A DNA stretch of 64,000 bases from NCBI GenBank assembly GCA_014529385.2, contig CM043958.1:87079025-87143024 (forward strand). Reading direction: 5' to 3'. A program made the position numbers and the translations under genes. This DNA is from Adiantum capillus-veneris (taxonomy: Eukaryota > Streptophyta > Polypodiopsida > Polypodiales > Pteridaceae). Positions 51,223 to 62,510 of this stretch are shown piece after piece; position 1 is the stretch's first letter, and each line of letters starts with the position of its first letter. The notes beneath the pieces were generated by a model, which worked only from the letters and a program-made list of their open reading frames with translations, was not told where the DNA came from and ran no database searches.

Positions 51223-51515
51223 CACTACAAGAGGTTATGTGCTCTTGTGACGCTCTTAGCGACGGAAATACACTGGGTTTTTATAACCCCCGGCGTCGCT
51301 ATAAGCGTCGCTAAAAGCGTCGCTACGAGAGCGTCGCTATAGGCGTCGCTATAAGCGTCGCTATAGGCGTCGCTATATAGCGACGCTTATAGCGACGTCT
51401 ATAGCGACGCTTATAGCGACGGTCTCACAGAAGAGTATAGCGACGCATATAGCGACGCTACAGAGCCATAAATAGCGACGCTTATAGCGACGCCTGAGAG
51501 AATATTTTTTTGGTG
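51223..51515. repeat. Left terminal and subterminal repeats of element C
   Basis: About a dozen copies of AGCGTCGCTATA with alternating orientation follow the terminal repeat. The block centred on 51375 (CTATATAG) is a large inverted repeat: direct copies to its left, complementary copies to its right. These are the expected TNPA-binding sites. Confidence 0.92.
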
Positions 51516-51858
51516 GCAGGGCATTGAATGCCCTGCCACCCATCAACCATATTGTACTTGATTCACTTTTTAAAAAAAGTGCAAAGGTAAATAATAGACC
51601 CAAAATAGTCACCCACAAGACGCATTGTTTGCAAAATTGACAATTGTACACATCATAGACAAACTGAATTGATTGGCAAATGTAATAATGACAATTGTAC
51701 AACATCATAGGCATAAAGAATTGATTGGCAAAAGGAATTGCGGTGACAAATGTAATAATATACATGGTTCAAAAAGACGTATAAAATCCGTCTCATGATA
51801 CATAAGCTATGAGAAACCCTAAACTAATGCTATCTAGCTACGGCTAAACTGACGTCGT

Positions 51859-53172
51859 CTAATCAGACGTCTCATCGCGTCCAAGCGGCGTATCTGTCGG
51901 ATTCTGCAAAAAAAGACAATAAGACAGTTTTCAGTAAGTATAAACATATAACGACATTTATAAAACAATACAAAAAATAAAAAAGAGTAAACCGTAATAC
52001 TAACCATGCCGCTGCGAGAACTGAGAATGTCCATCAGGGCGTTTAAGCCCTTCCTGCCTGCGTACTCGCGCTCGTACGGTGTGGGATCACGTCCTGTCAT
52101 CGACCACTGTCAAAACATACAAAGATTTCATTATGTTAGAACTAAAAAACTCATAAACCCTAAACTATCAAACATGCATAAAGAGCAATGTGAAAAGACT
52201 TACAAAATCGGCCTCAAATGATGCCCATCCACCGCTCCCCAAGTGGTGCGAGCTCCCTGCCTCTACTCGCGCTCTGGCTGCATCTTTTTGTTGCTTCCAC
52301 TTGTCGGGATTCTCGCGCGCTGCTTTCTTCGCATTCTTCCAATCTTCTTTGGCCAGCCAATCTGGCCTATTCCACCCATTCTTGATTGCTTTTTGCACTT
52401 CGGAACGCTTGTGTTTGCAGTATTCGCGCATTCGAATCTTCATCAGGTCTTCATTGAAGCGCTGATCCCGTGTTGGAACGGGAAACTCATCATGAAGTAT
52501 GCTGATGACTCTGTTTTTTAAATCACTTGGTACTTCACTCCATTTGTTTAGTATATAGTGTCTAAACAGCTGAGAGCAAAGACCACGCATGCGCGAGATC
52601 ACCTTCTTGCCGTCATCATCCATGATGATGCCGCCGCTGATGTCGACGGAGTAAGGCAAGCCCTCTGGCCGGTGACGCGTGAACCTGGGTGTCCCGGCAG
52701 GGGTCTCTAGCGGCGTGTCGATGGGGGTACGGACGTCAGGTGTCTCCACCGGCGTCTGGGCCCCGAAGCGAGGAGTGTCGAGTGGGGTGGCTCCTGGCGG
52801 AGTAGGTAGAGGTGTGTAGCTTCTAGGAACAGTCAGCCGTGCAAAACCTGGCGTAGACGGCGATGCTGTGGCTGGTGTGGGGGCGGGCAAAGAAGGGGAG
52901 GGTAAAGAGCCTCGTCGAACACGAGGCGGTGTGGAGGCATCGGTGGCGGAATCCCCACAACAACCGCCACCGCCACCACTAGAGCGCCGGTGTCTAGAAG
53001 AGTGTGACGCTCGTCTCGTCGACGCCGAAGCTTCGGAGCGCGCCGAATGCTCCGAAAGAGAGGGAGATGCGGATGGTGTAGGAACGCGCGATGATGCGCC
53101 AGAGCGATGACGCTCCACGTACCACTGTCTCTGCTGCGGTGACAAAGAAGAAAGAAACTCCTCATCATCCAT
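51859..53172 (-). CDS. CACTA C accessory protein (Transposase_24/TNPA-like)
   Basis: Three exons: 52205-53172, 52006-52106 and 51859-51903, joined in phase 0 by introns with GTAAGT/ACAG and GTTAGT/GCAG borders (exon limits within one or two bases). The start at 53172 follows an acceptor-like TGCAG. The protein has an acidic start with LSSLSPQQRQWYVERH, a Ser/Thr/Pro-rich region with GGGGGCCG, TP-rich repeats (TPxxTP), then a basic core (HDEFPVPTRDQRFNEDL and KHKRSEVQKAIKNGW), GSSHHLGSGGWASFEADF and, in exon 2, TGRDPTPYEREY, the order found in the plant Ptta/En/Spm family. It ends NPTDTPLGRDETSD. No stop or frameshift. TNPA-type proteins bind subterminal repeats and bring transposon ends together; that role is inferred here. 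It lies about 220 bp downstream of the transposase gene on the same strand. Confidence 0.87.
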
Positions 53173-53393
53173 ACCTGCATTAAACACACGAATATTTAAA
53201 CTTAATATTGAATGAATAGAGTAGACAATGACGCAAATACCATTAAATACAATGACGTAATGACGCATATAAATACAATGGCGCAATGAATCGAGTGGTA
53301 GAAGAGGCAAGTCGAAAACTCAGAATTTTCAATCAAAAGAGCTAGAGCTTTTACAGCACGGAGCAAAATTGTTCAAATACAATATTTGTGGCT

Positions 53394-56300
53394 TTAAGAG
53401 ATCTCTCTCTCATCCTCGCATAACTCAGCATAACTTCCTATATCTATATAGAGCTCTCCGTTTAAACACATATCCTCTGTTTCATTTTGTAGCTCCTCTG
53501 CATGCACCCCATATAGAGCAGTAGCATCTTGATGCTCGTCTGGCACCACCGCAGCGGCTTCTGATTGAGCATCTTCTCTGATCTCCTCCATTGATGTCGT
53601 TGTGATTGGCACATGGTAGCCTTCATACGTCCTTGCACTACGAGGGGCTACCTCTATGACGTACCACCAATTTGATGTAGACTTTGTAGGATGAAATACT
53701 ACCTGCCAGAGCCACATAACTTACATGAGAGCTTTCAAGCACATAACTTGTAAAAGGGGGATGTTAACTATTTATATACTTACTTGTTCACAATGCTCGG
53801 GTAGTACGAAAGTGTCTCTTAGGTCAGTCCATTTCTTAGTAGAATCCACCTCAAGAAAACCAGACTCTCCTCTACGCACAGTAGCGTTTCGACCCTCCAT
53901 GATTATCTTGAACCATTGCACGTCGAACAAGTCGACAAAAAATCCTCTGTAATCGATCCTCAAAATCTCTTGCAGCGTGCCGAAGTAAGTGAGTTCCGCC
54001 ACCACGGGATCTGCATCAGAGGAACGTCGTCGACTAGACTGTTCAAATTTTGCCATGATTCCACAATCTTGAGTAAAACGCTTTTTGTCGATTCGTTCCA
54101 CCCTAAAATGTCGACCTTTACACCATGCTGCTGTGTATGACTTATACTACAACGAACAAAGATTATGAGTGGCCGTTCAAACGTTTATAAATAAAGTCAC
54201 TTGCTAGTCGTACATTGCAAACTTACCTTGGTCGCGCAACCCCGAGAGTACTCCCACTCTTCTTCAGTCACTTCGTCACCGCATTGTTGTGCGCTTTTCA
54301 ATTGGTTGTGCAACCATCTTAAGCTCATGAAGGTTGGTAGGCTCTCCAGAACCGCTGGATAGTGCATCGGTGGTCGTCTTCCCCGTCTCCACTCGATTCG
54401 TGCCCTTTGTCGCTCTTGCTTTGCATCCTCATATTGTGAAATCCACTTTTGCATCACTGGATTGTGAAGCATGCAAAATCGGTTGATTTTAGCCTCTAGA
54501 TCTTCCGTCATCTTCTTCTCAACACCGAGATTGCACATGACAATCCCAGATATGCGCTCATCATCTATGGTTCGCCATAGCGTATCCCAGGATTTATCAA
54601 ATCCGTCTAACCACTCTCCAATGTACACTAGGGACTCTGATACCAACCAACCTTCTGCCATGCTACCCTCCGGACGTGCCTTTTGACGCACATATCCCTT
54701 AAGCGTTTTCATGAAACGCTCTAAGAAGAACATCCATCTGGAATGAACTGTGCCAGCTATTTCCACCTCATCAACTATGTGAATAAGAAGATGCACCTGA
54801 ATGGTTAGCATTGTAGTAGGAAAATGTTTCTCAAACATGCACACAAGCTCCGCAGCATTTAGTTTGGCGAATGGTATGGAGTCTACGTCGATCTCCTTTT
54901 GTGAGATCCATTGCACCAGCTTTGCAAGTTTGTAGATTGTGTTACGGATGTCGAGAGACAAACATCCCTCAATGGCAACCGGTAAAATAAACTGTAAAGT
55001 ATGTGCAGCAATGATATTAAAGTCCACATTTTATGCAATGATATTAAAGTCCACTATGAACGTACCTGACACATTTTATGCCAATCGTGTGACTTCAAAC
55101 CGGTAAGCTTTCCTTCTTTAGTAAAACACGTTCGGAGCGAGTGCATTACGCCAGTGGGGGTCCGCAAAGATCGAATGGCCTCTTTTACTTTGCGTTCTTG
55201 GGCTCCTGTGAAAATCCATGGTGCTTTAGGAAGTTTTATCGATCCATCAGACGCTGTTTGCGGCCAATATTGCTCCATACGATCCACATTTCTAAGGTCA
55301 ACTCTGGCTCCCAAAGTATCTTTCTTGCCGGTCAAATGGTCCCATAGTAGATTACCCACATTCTTGAATATGTGCATTGGATCGAGCAAGTGATTGATCA
55401 CGAGTCGAGGCCAGTATGGTAACTCGTACCATAGAGATAGTCTCTTCATCCCTGGAGGCAATCCGTCATCGCACATCTCCTTCTGCTCTAACCATGCTTG
55501 TGCAGACATCCTTGGTGGCTCTCTTCCCAAAAAGCCGTCGCGTAACACATGATTCTCCGGAAGATACGCTTGATGACCTTCGTAGATTTGCTTCTTCAGT
55601 GAGGGTGCCCTACGTGCATTCAGTCTAGGTCCACATGTGACACATGCTCTGTATCCGCTTGTTTGAAGCCCTGCATGTATACATATGATAATAGATCAAC
55701 TATGGGGAAAAACAAGATTTACAGTGTCTGAGAGAGGAGTGTCAATAGATCACCTGAGCATTCTGTTAGCCCGGGATAGTCATGCATGGTCCACATTAGA
55801 ATACCTCTGATCAAAGCATTCCGTCGTCCTGTGTGTCGGCTCATATCCACCACCTCTATGCCAATCCACAATTGTTGTAGCTCTTCCAATAGTGGACGAA
55901 GATACACATCCATATTCCCCACTTTATATCGCCCTGGCACAATCAAGCTTAGCCATAGGTGCCCCTTCTTCGTAGTCAACCACGGGGGAATGTTGTAGTT
56001 GACGATGACAACGGGCCATACACTGTAAGATGTTGATCTTTGACCAAATGGATTTACGCCATCCATAGCCAGGCCTAAGCGCAAATTTCGAGCTTCCCTG
56101 GCAAAATCCGACCATGTTCCATCTATATGTTTCCAGGCTGCGCAATCTGCAGGAATTCGTAGCACACCATCCGAAGATTTATTCTCCTCATGCCATGATG
56201 CTAGGGCGGCCATGGACTTACATTCGAAGAAATGCTTGATGCGAGGAAGCAAAGGAAAATGTCGCAAAACCTTTTGTGGAATTTTTGTCCCGTGGAGATC

Positions 56301-57122
56301 TACTCGATATCTTTCGGAATCACATTTCGGACACTTCTCCATGTCTGTGTATTCCCCTCTGAAAAGAATGCAGTCATTAGGACAAGCGTGGATAGAATTG
56401 TAATCCATCCCCAAGTTTCGCAAAATCTTTCTTGCTTCATCTCGGGAATCTGGCATCACATTGTCAGCTGGTAGAATGTGCTCTTTCAGCAATCTACACA
56501 ACATAAAAATATGATACAGTCGTGTAAAAATCTATCAGATCATTATACACCATGAGTTCTATTAAAGTAAACTAATTGTAATAGATCACCTGAAAAGCGC
56601 TGTGACGCTAGTGTCACTCCATCCAAACTTTGCCTGCATGTTGAGAAGAACCAGGAGTGCTTTCAATCTAGACATACGTGCTCCATTATACAATGATGTA
56701 TCGGCTTCACTTTTCATATCATCATAGATAAGCCTTTCTGAATCCATGATCGTCTCGATCATTTCATCAATCTCGGGCTCAAACATTGCCTCGTTGGGAA
56801 TGTGCTCTGCATGATCATCCCCCGAGCTGTCAGAGGCTACATCTTGTGGCCTCACATATGCTGCTTGACCAAAGCGCCTGCGAATACGTCTATTGGGTTG
56901 CAAGATTGCTGCTTGTTGGCCAGCGTCAGAGTCCGACGAGTTATAATTGGCAACAACTCGATCTATAATAGATGGATCGAACTCGCCAAATTCACGAACG
57001 TGCTGCAAAGAAACACGTCTTGTCCGTCGCACAGCATGCTTGCATTGATTACAAGGACATAAGACCCTCGTTGAGAGATAGGTGTTTCGGTTGGACGGTC
57101 CCACATCCTCGTCGCTACTCAT
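53394..57122 (-). CDS. CACTA C transposase (tnp2, DUF4218, DUF4216)
   Basis: Exons read: 56590-57122, 55754-56493, 55066-55670, about 54227-55027, 53784-54146 and about 53394-53720, with mostly GT-AG borders; the exon 3/4 border is unclear. The start at 57122 (MSSDEDVGPSNRN) precedes a CPCNQCKH transposase-associated motif. Exon 2 holds the tnp2 core: CPNDCILFRGEY, CPKCDSERY, LAMDGVNPFGQRSTSYSVWP and NYNIPPWLTTKKGHLWL. Exon 3 has ELPYWPRLVINHLLDPMHI and GLKSHDWHKM. Exon 4 is DUF4218 (VHLLIHIVDEVEIAGTVHSR then MFFLERFMKTLKGYVRQKAR). Exons 5-6 are DUF4216-like (YRGFFVDLFDVQWFKII). All exons are open. The enzyme cuts at the CACTA ends and inserts with a 3-bp duplication; the conserved acidic residues of tnp2 were not individually verified. 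Confidence 0.9.
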
Positions 57123-57182
57123 AATGAGGATAAAAAACTTATAACCTAGACAACAAATTTAATATTCTATTGGCATTCTTCA

Positions 57183-57184
57183 TC

Positions 57185-57228
<44 letters not shown>
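57183..57228. repeat. (CT)n microsatellite in element C leader
   Basis: 46 bp of CT dinucleotides about 60 bp upstream of the transposase start, at the same place as the run at 33426-33461 in element E. Confidence 0.95.
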
Positions 57229-57230
<2 letters not shown>

Positions 57231-57614
57231 ACCTCACATTCTCTAGTCATGTCCAATCCCCGCACACCTCGGTCTAGAGGTGCACGGAGATCAGAACCAC
57301 CGGGTTATAATCTCGTCTTTATTGGTCAATACCTATATTTGTGGGTACAAGAAATCTAGACACCCACGTCTACATGATACTGCATGTAGTGGACAAAATC
57401 CCTTTGCCTCTTCTCTAGCTGTAGCACTTCACTTCATCTTAACATCTTTTCACAGTAGATCTTTTCACTGTTCGTCTAACTCTAAACCCTAAACCGTAAG
57501 TAATTCTTGCGTGGACTCGATCTAACGTAAATAAGCGTAAATCTAAATAAACGTAAATCTAACTAAAAATAAAGCTAAATCTAATTTAACGTAAGTCTAA
57601 TGACTAGAGGTTGT

Positions 57615-57813
57615 CTAGATGGTCATTGTGTCGGGGATGTAGTGACTCTTGCCGCCCTGAAGATCCACCTTCTTCCCTATCTTCTGAAGACATTTCACCA
57701 GTACTTTTGGATCGACGGAGCCCACTATGAGTGAAGGCAGCAATACCCTATATTCCATTGAGGGCTTTCTTCACCCGCTTCATGCAGGCATCGCAGTCTA
57801 TGGAGACCCGCAT
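57615..57813 (-). pseudogene. Captured heavy-metal-associated (HIPP-like) gene fragment
   Basis: Read on the minus strand from the ATG at 57813, MRVSIDCDACMKRVKKALNG matches the start of a plant HMA domain, with the metal-binding pair in CDAC. A stop (TAG) and a frame change follow. The second half then reads VGSVDPKVLVKCLQKIGKK, the typical end of the same domain, and stops at 57615. It sits among AAATCTAA repeats between the transposase leader and the right end. Elements B and E have no counterpart, so it was picked up by the C lineage. HMA proteins bind copper or other metals; this fragment is not functional as such. Confidence 0.75.
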
Positions 57814-58029
57814 CTAATCTAATATAACATAAATCTAAATCTAGCTTAAATAAATGTAAATCTAGTTAAAAATAAACCTAAATCTAATTTAATGTAAGTC
57901 TACATATAACCTAATCTTTAACGTCTTTTAAAATAGTTTCCTACGACGTTATAACTCTCTTCTTCCTGTGTGTGTGCGCGTGTGTGGATGTGTGTGCCAA
58001 TAAAAAGAGATAAATGGTATAACCTTTCT

Positions 58030-58115
58030 ATCACTCATGCCAAGTATGATAGATTGATTATGCCATTTCTCTCTTGAATAATAGGTCTTCAGTTCAACTC
58101 CTCGTCGGCTAGATC
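58030..58115 (+). repeat. tRNA-like (SINE-type) sequence in element C
   Basis: TGATAGATTGATTATGCC resembles a polymerase III A box with D-arm, and AGTTCAACTCC at 58091-58101 fits the B-box consensus. The two are about 35 bp apart, as in tRNA-derived SINEs. Closely related copies are at 62700 and 62901 in element B. Confidence 0.5.
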
Positions 58116-58379
58116 TTTAGGTCTTTTAATTTTAATTAGTTTCCTACGACGCTCCCTTAGTTTCTCTTTCTTTCTCTCTCAATGTGTGTGCGTTTTTTTG
58201 GATCGTATGCATGTTTTCTTTCTCTTTTCCTCTCTCAATGTGTGCGTTTTTTGTTTATGCATGTTCTCTCTCTCTTTTCCTCTCTCAATGCGTGCGTTTT
58301 TTGTTTATGCATGCTCTCTCTCTCTTTTTCTCTCTCAATGTGTGTGTGCATTCTTTGTTTATGTATGTGTGCGTTTTTG

Positions 58380-58380
<1 letters not shown>

Positions 58381-58421
<41 letters not shown>

Positions 58422-58576
58422 AACACTATATGTGTGTGTGTATGTGTGTGTGTGTGAGAGAGAGCGCGATGGAGAGAGAAAGAGGGGAAGGGAACATGAG
58501 AATGAGGAGAGAGAAGGAGCATACCTGGCTCTCCTTCCTCTCTTCGTGTGTGTGTGTGTGTGTGTGTGTGTAAAAG

Positions 58577-58613
<37 letters not shown>

Positions 58614-58616
58614 GGG
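58381..58616. repeat. Opposed CT, TG and AG microsatellites (element C)
   Basis: (CT)n at 58381-58418, (TG)n around 58431-58456 and 58544-58570, and (AG)n around 58580-58610. This is the same arrangement as near the right ends of E and B. Confidence 0.93.
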
Positions 58617-58699
58617 AGAGCGTTACCTGCTCTTTGCTTGAGGGCGCCGAAAAACTCAGATCTGAGATCTGAGTTTTTGGGCGCGCTCGGTTATTTTTT

Positions 58700-58878
58700 T
58701 TACCCCAGTGAGCGTCGCTATGAGCGTCGCTATGAGCGTCGCTATGAGCGTCGCAAATTTACAAAGAAATTTGCGACGCTCATAGCGACGCTTATAGCGA
58801 CGCTCATAGCGACGCCGGGATTTTTTTTTTTCAGCGTCGCTGTGTGAGCGTCGCTAATGTGAAGAGCCTCTTGTAGTG
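58700..58878. repeat. Right subterminal hairpin and terminal repeat of element C
   Basis: Four direct AGCGTCGCTATG units and AAATTT (to about 58764), a 6-bp loop, then four complementary units form a hairpin with arms of about 50 bp and very few mismatches. Two more AGCGTCGCT units and the terminal CCTCTTGTAGTG follow. Confidence 0.93.
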
Positions 58879-59999
58879 AAAATCTCTTGTAGCGTGCCGT
58901 ACTAAGTGAGTTCCGCCACCACAGGATTTTCATCAGAGGACCGTCGACTAGACTGTTCAAATTTTGCCATGATTCCACAATCTTGAGTAAAACGCTTTTT
59001 GTCGATCCGTTCCATCCTAAAATCTCAACCTTTACACCATGTTGTTGTGTATGACTTATACTCCAACCAACAAAGATCATGAGTGGCTGTTCAAACATCT
59101 AGAAAGTCATTAGCCGTACATTGCAAACTTACCTTGGTCGCGCAACCCCAAGAGTACTCCCACTTCTCCTCAGTCACTTCTTTACCGCATTCTTGTGCGC
59201 TTTTCAATTGGTTGTGCAACCAACTGAAGCTCATGAATGTTGGTAGGCTCTCCAGACTTGTCGGATAGTGCATTGGTGGTCGTCTTCCCCGTCTCCACTC
59301 GATTTGTGCTCTTTGTCACTCTTGCTTTGCATCCTCATATTGTGAAATCCACTTTTGCATCATTGGATTGTGAAGCATGCAAAATTGGTTGATTTTAGCC
59401 TCTAGATCTCCCGTCATCATCTTCTCAACACCGAGATTGCACATTCGAAAAATCCCAGATATGCGCTCATCATCTATGGTTCGCCATAGCGTGTCCCGGG
59501 CTTTATCAAATCTGTCTAGCCACTCTCCAATGTACAATAGGGACTCTGATACCAGCCAACCTTCTGCCATGCTACCCTCCGGATGTGCCTTTTGACACAC
59601 ATAACCCTTGAGCGTTTTCATGAAACTTTCTAAAAAGAACATCCATCTGGACTGTACTGTGCCAGCTATTTCCACCTCATCAACTATATGAACAAGAAGA
59701 TGCACCTAAATGGTTAGCATGGTAGTAGGAAAGTGTTTCTCAAACATGCACACAACCTCCGCAGCGTTTAGTTTGGCGAATGGTATGGAGTCTACGTTGA
59801 TCTCCTTTTGTGAGATCCATTGCACCAACTTCGCAAGTTTGTAGATTGTGTTACGGACGTCAAGAGATAAATATCCCTCAATGGCCACTTGTAAAATAAA
59901 CTCTAAAACAAGTGCAACAATGATATTAAAGTCCACACAGGAATTTGTTACACAATTCCCACTATGATATATTCCACTATGAACATACCTGACACAGGA
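58879..59999 (-). pseudogene. CACTA B transposase middle part (DUF4216 start and DUF4218)
   Basis: It continues the gene interrupted at 51222. It matches 53951-55065 of C: DUF4216 start, then DUF4218 (WISQKEINVDSIPFAKLNAA and SMAEGWLVSESLLYIGEWLD). TGA at 59316-59318 stands where C has CGA, and a further stop lies near 59706. Homology to C breaks off at about 60000 after CCTGACAC, where element D begins. Confidence 0.88.
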
Positions 60000-60004
60000 G
60001 GGAG

Positions 60005-60903
60005 GTGGATCTAGGTTCCTCTTTGGGGAGGACATTTCGAGGTCACCTTAACCAGCTGATCCACTCGACATACCAAGATTGCTTTAAATCTTTCAAAGAT
60101 CAGGACCCAGCCGACTTGGCGTACATTCACACGACATTGCTCATACGGTTCCCTAATCCGGAAGTGGAAGAGTTCTCCAGGCAGTGGCTCAAGGAGTACG
60201 TCAAGAATTTCTTGAAAAATAAGAAGTCCAGTGTGCGGAGGGCGGCAAAGCGAACATTTGAATCTGAGGGTCACAACTATCGCCCTGGAAATGTTCACGA
60301 CGAGGAGTGAGAGAAAGCCCAAGGCCAGCTGGAAGACGAGAGAGCGGCAGGTGCTAGGGCGCACACTCGACAGGTGGAGGCGAGGGCGCAGCAAACGCCC
60401 ACGCTTTATGGCTCGGGCGAAAAAGCAGCATGGAAAGATAAATTTGTGAGTGCACATATTTTCATTTGAATTGATTTAATTTGTGGTAATAAGGTTAGGT
60501 TTGTGATATTTTTTAATTGATATATAGCAAAATATTACTATGACCTGCCCAAGCCGAGAGATCCAGAGATACAGAGAGAGCCACTCCGAATATCAGACAT
60601 GGTGTTGGCTGTATGAAAACAACAAAATCAATCGCGAGGAATTTGAAAATTCATGTCGTACACTCAGCCTGTAAGTGTGAACTTTTTTAAAAAATGAGTG
60701 CATGGAGAATTATGTATCCATTTGTATCAATTAAAGGTTTTGTTGTTTTTTTCTTTTCCAGAGTCAGGGAGTCTCTGGAGAGGTCCCAGGATCCGAGTAG
60801 CTCAATCCTCCGACTGTTTTTGGGCCTGTCTTCTTTTGGCCACAATTGTATAGCCCCCATGCATCGCCTATTTGGAAAATTTTGTAATATCCAATACAAT
60901 TAA
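60005..60903 (+). pseudogene. CACTA D accessory (TNPA-like) gene, 5'-truncated
   Basis: Three exons: up to 60445, 60529-60671 and from 60760 to 60903. Introns have GTGAGT/TATAG and GTAAGT/TCCAG borders in consistent phase. The protein resembles the B/C accessory protein in spacing rather than identity: RFPNPEVEEFSRQWLKEYVK and KNKKSSVRRAAKR align with the FPVPTRDQRFNEDL and KHKRSEVQKAIK blocks. TGA at 60308 falls where C has Trp (KEDW). Exon 2 reads EYQTWCWLYENNKINREEFE. The start at 60005 lies at the breakpoint and is not the real one. Confidence 0.5.
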
Positions 60904-61030
60904 ACACTTGATTTTGGCCCAAAGTCTTATTTTGGCCACAGTTGTATAGCTGCCATGCATCGCCTATTTGGGAAATTTTGTAATAAACAGTTTCTCCAAT
61001 ATAATTAAACATTTGATTTTGGCCCAAAGT
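60834..61030. repeat. Two-copy tandem duplication of about 96 bp in element D
   Basis: TTTTGGCCACAATTGTATAG and the following sequence (60834) are repeated from 60930 with a few substitutions and one short insertion. The first copy overlaps the end of the D accessory gene, so the duplication may have changed its C-terminus. Confidence 0.85.
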
Positions 61031-61342
61031 TTTTGTGCAATGAAATTGTTGTTTTTTTATTTATTAAATGTATAGGAAAAAAAAGGCAAATGACCATTTG
61101 GATGGGTCCTACCAAGGACCATCCAAATGGTCATCTGATTTTTTTTTAAAATACTTGCATGTGCGGTAATGTTGGCGGTAATGCTTGCGGTAACGCCCGT
61201 AGAAATAAGCCCGGAAATATAGCCGGGCCGATTACCGCGAACATTGACTCTAGCATTACCGCCTCCGAGATTTTTTGACTTGAAATTTTCCTTTGTTTTT
61301 GTGCGTCTATCTGAGCGGTAATGTGCTCCAAATGTCATAGTG

Positions 61343-62510
61343 TGATAATAGATAAGCTTGAGAAAAACCAAGATTTATAGTGTTTGAGTGAGGAGTGTAA
61401 ATCACCTGAGCATTCTGTTAGTCCGGGATAGTCATGCATGGTCCACATTAGAATGCCTCTAATCAAAGCATTCCGTCGACCTGTGTGTCGGCTCATATCC
61501 ACCACTTCTATGCCAATCCACAATTGTTGTAGCTCTTCCAATAGTGGACAAAGATACACATTCATATTCTTCACTTTATATCGCCCCGGCATAATCAAGC
61601 TTAGCCATAGGTGCCCCTTCTTCGTAGTCAACCACGGGGGAATGTTGTAGTTGACGATGACAACGGGCCATACACTGTAAGATGTTGATCTTTGACCAAA
61701 TGGATTTACGCCATGCATAGCCAGGCCTAGGCGCAAATTTCTAGCTTCCCTGGAAAAATCCGACCATGTTTCATCTATATGTTTCCAGCCTGCGCAATCT
61801 GCAGGAATCCATAGCACACCGTCCGAAGATTTATTCTCCTCATGCCATGATGCTAGGGCGGCCATGGACTTACATTCGAAGGAATGCTTGATGTGAGGAA
61901 GCAGAGGAAAATGTCACAAAACTTTTTGCTCGATATCTCTCGAAATTACATTTCGGACACTTCTCCATGTCTATGTATTCCCCTCTGAAAAGAATGCAGT
62001 CGTTGGGACAAGCGTGGATCGAATTGTAATCCATCCCGAAGTTTCACAAAATCTTTCTTGCTTCCTCTCTGAAATCTGGCATCACATTATCAGCTGGCAG
62101 TATGTGCTCTTTGAGCAATCTACACAACGAAAAAATACGATACAATTGTGTAATTATAAAAATCTATCAGATCATTATACATCTAGAGTTTTTTATTAAA
62201 GTAAACTAATTGTAATAGATCACCTGAAAAGCACTATGACGCTAGTGTCACTCCATCCAAACTTTGTTTGCATGTTGAGAAGAACCAGGAGTGCCTTCAA
62301 TCTAGACACACGTGATCCATCATACAATGGCATATCGGCTTCACTTTTCATATCATAATAGATAAGCCTTTCTAAATCCATGATCGTTTCGATTATTTCA
62401 TCGATCTCGGGCTCAAACATTGCCTCGTTAGGAATGTGGTCTACATGATCATCCCCCGATAGACTGTCGTGGAATTGCTGATTCGCATGGTCCATCAAAC
62501 ATAAATCTAG
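61343..62510 (-). pseudogene. CACTA B transposase 5' part (tnp2 core)
   Basis: Matches exons 1-2 of C. The tnp2 core is at 61335-61865 (LAMHGVNPFGQRSTSYSVWP and NYNIPPWLTTKKGHLWL), then a damaged Cys-rich segment at 61930-62040, then the second half of exon 1 at 62220-62498. The N-terminal third with the CPCNQCKH cluster is absent; AAATCTAA repeats start right after the break near 62510. Confidence 0.88.

Larger units (their letters stand above)
51223..58878 (-). mobile_element. CACTA (En/Spm) transposon C, apparently intact
   Basis: It is 7,656 bp, with identical 12-bp ends (CACTACAAGAGG at 51223-51234, CCTCTTGTAGTG at 58867-58878) and a 3-bp AAA target duplication. The uninterrupted target is visible in C itself near 53950-53975 (CCTCAAAATCTCTTG): removing C and one AAA from B gives the same sequence. 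Both genes are on the minus strand and every exon is open. Subterminal repeats are at both ends, and the right side carries a captured HIPP-like fragment, a tRNA-like sequence and CT/TG/GA microsatellites. This is the youngest element of the nest. Confidence 0.93.
60000..61342 (+). mobile_element. CACTA element D (different family), left-truncated, inside B
   Basis: The right end is clear: read inward on the minus strand from 61342 it is CACTATGACATTTGGAGCAC, followed by several GCGGTAAT/ATTACCGC units (61160-61320), a subterminal repeat set unlike that of B and C. B sequence resumes at 61343 (TGATAATAGAT, as at 55686 in C). The left end is missing, and B's third transposase exon is missing with it, so a deletion took both. 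A perfect-looking hairpin (GACCATTTGGATGG arms) lies at 61087-61137. Confidence 0.7.

Noticed and set aside
51290-51515. CRISPR-like array of short regularly repeated units
   Set aside because: The AGCGTCGCTATA units alternate in orientation, have no unique spacers and lie next to CACTA ends. They are subterminal transposon repeats in a plant genome.
55008-55054. Separate short repeat family at the exon 3/4 border of the C transposase
   Set aside because: It is a simple 27-bp tandem duplication (GCAATGATATTAAAGTCCAC twice). It blurs the splice site but is not an element.
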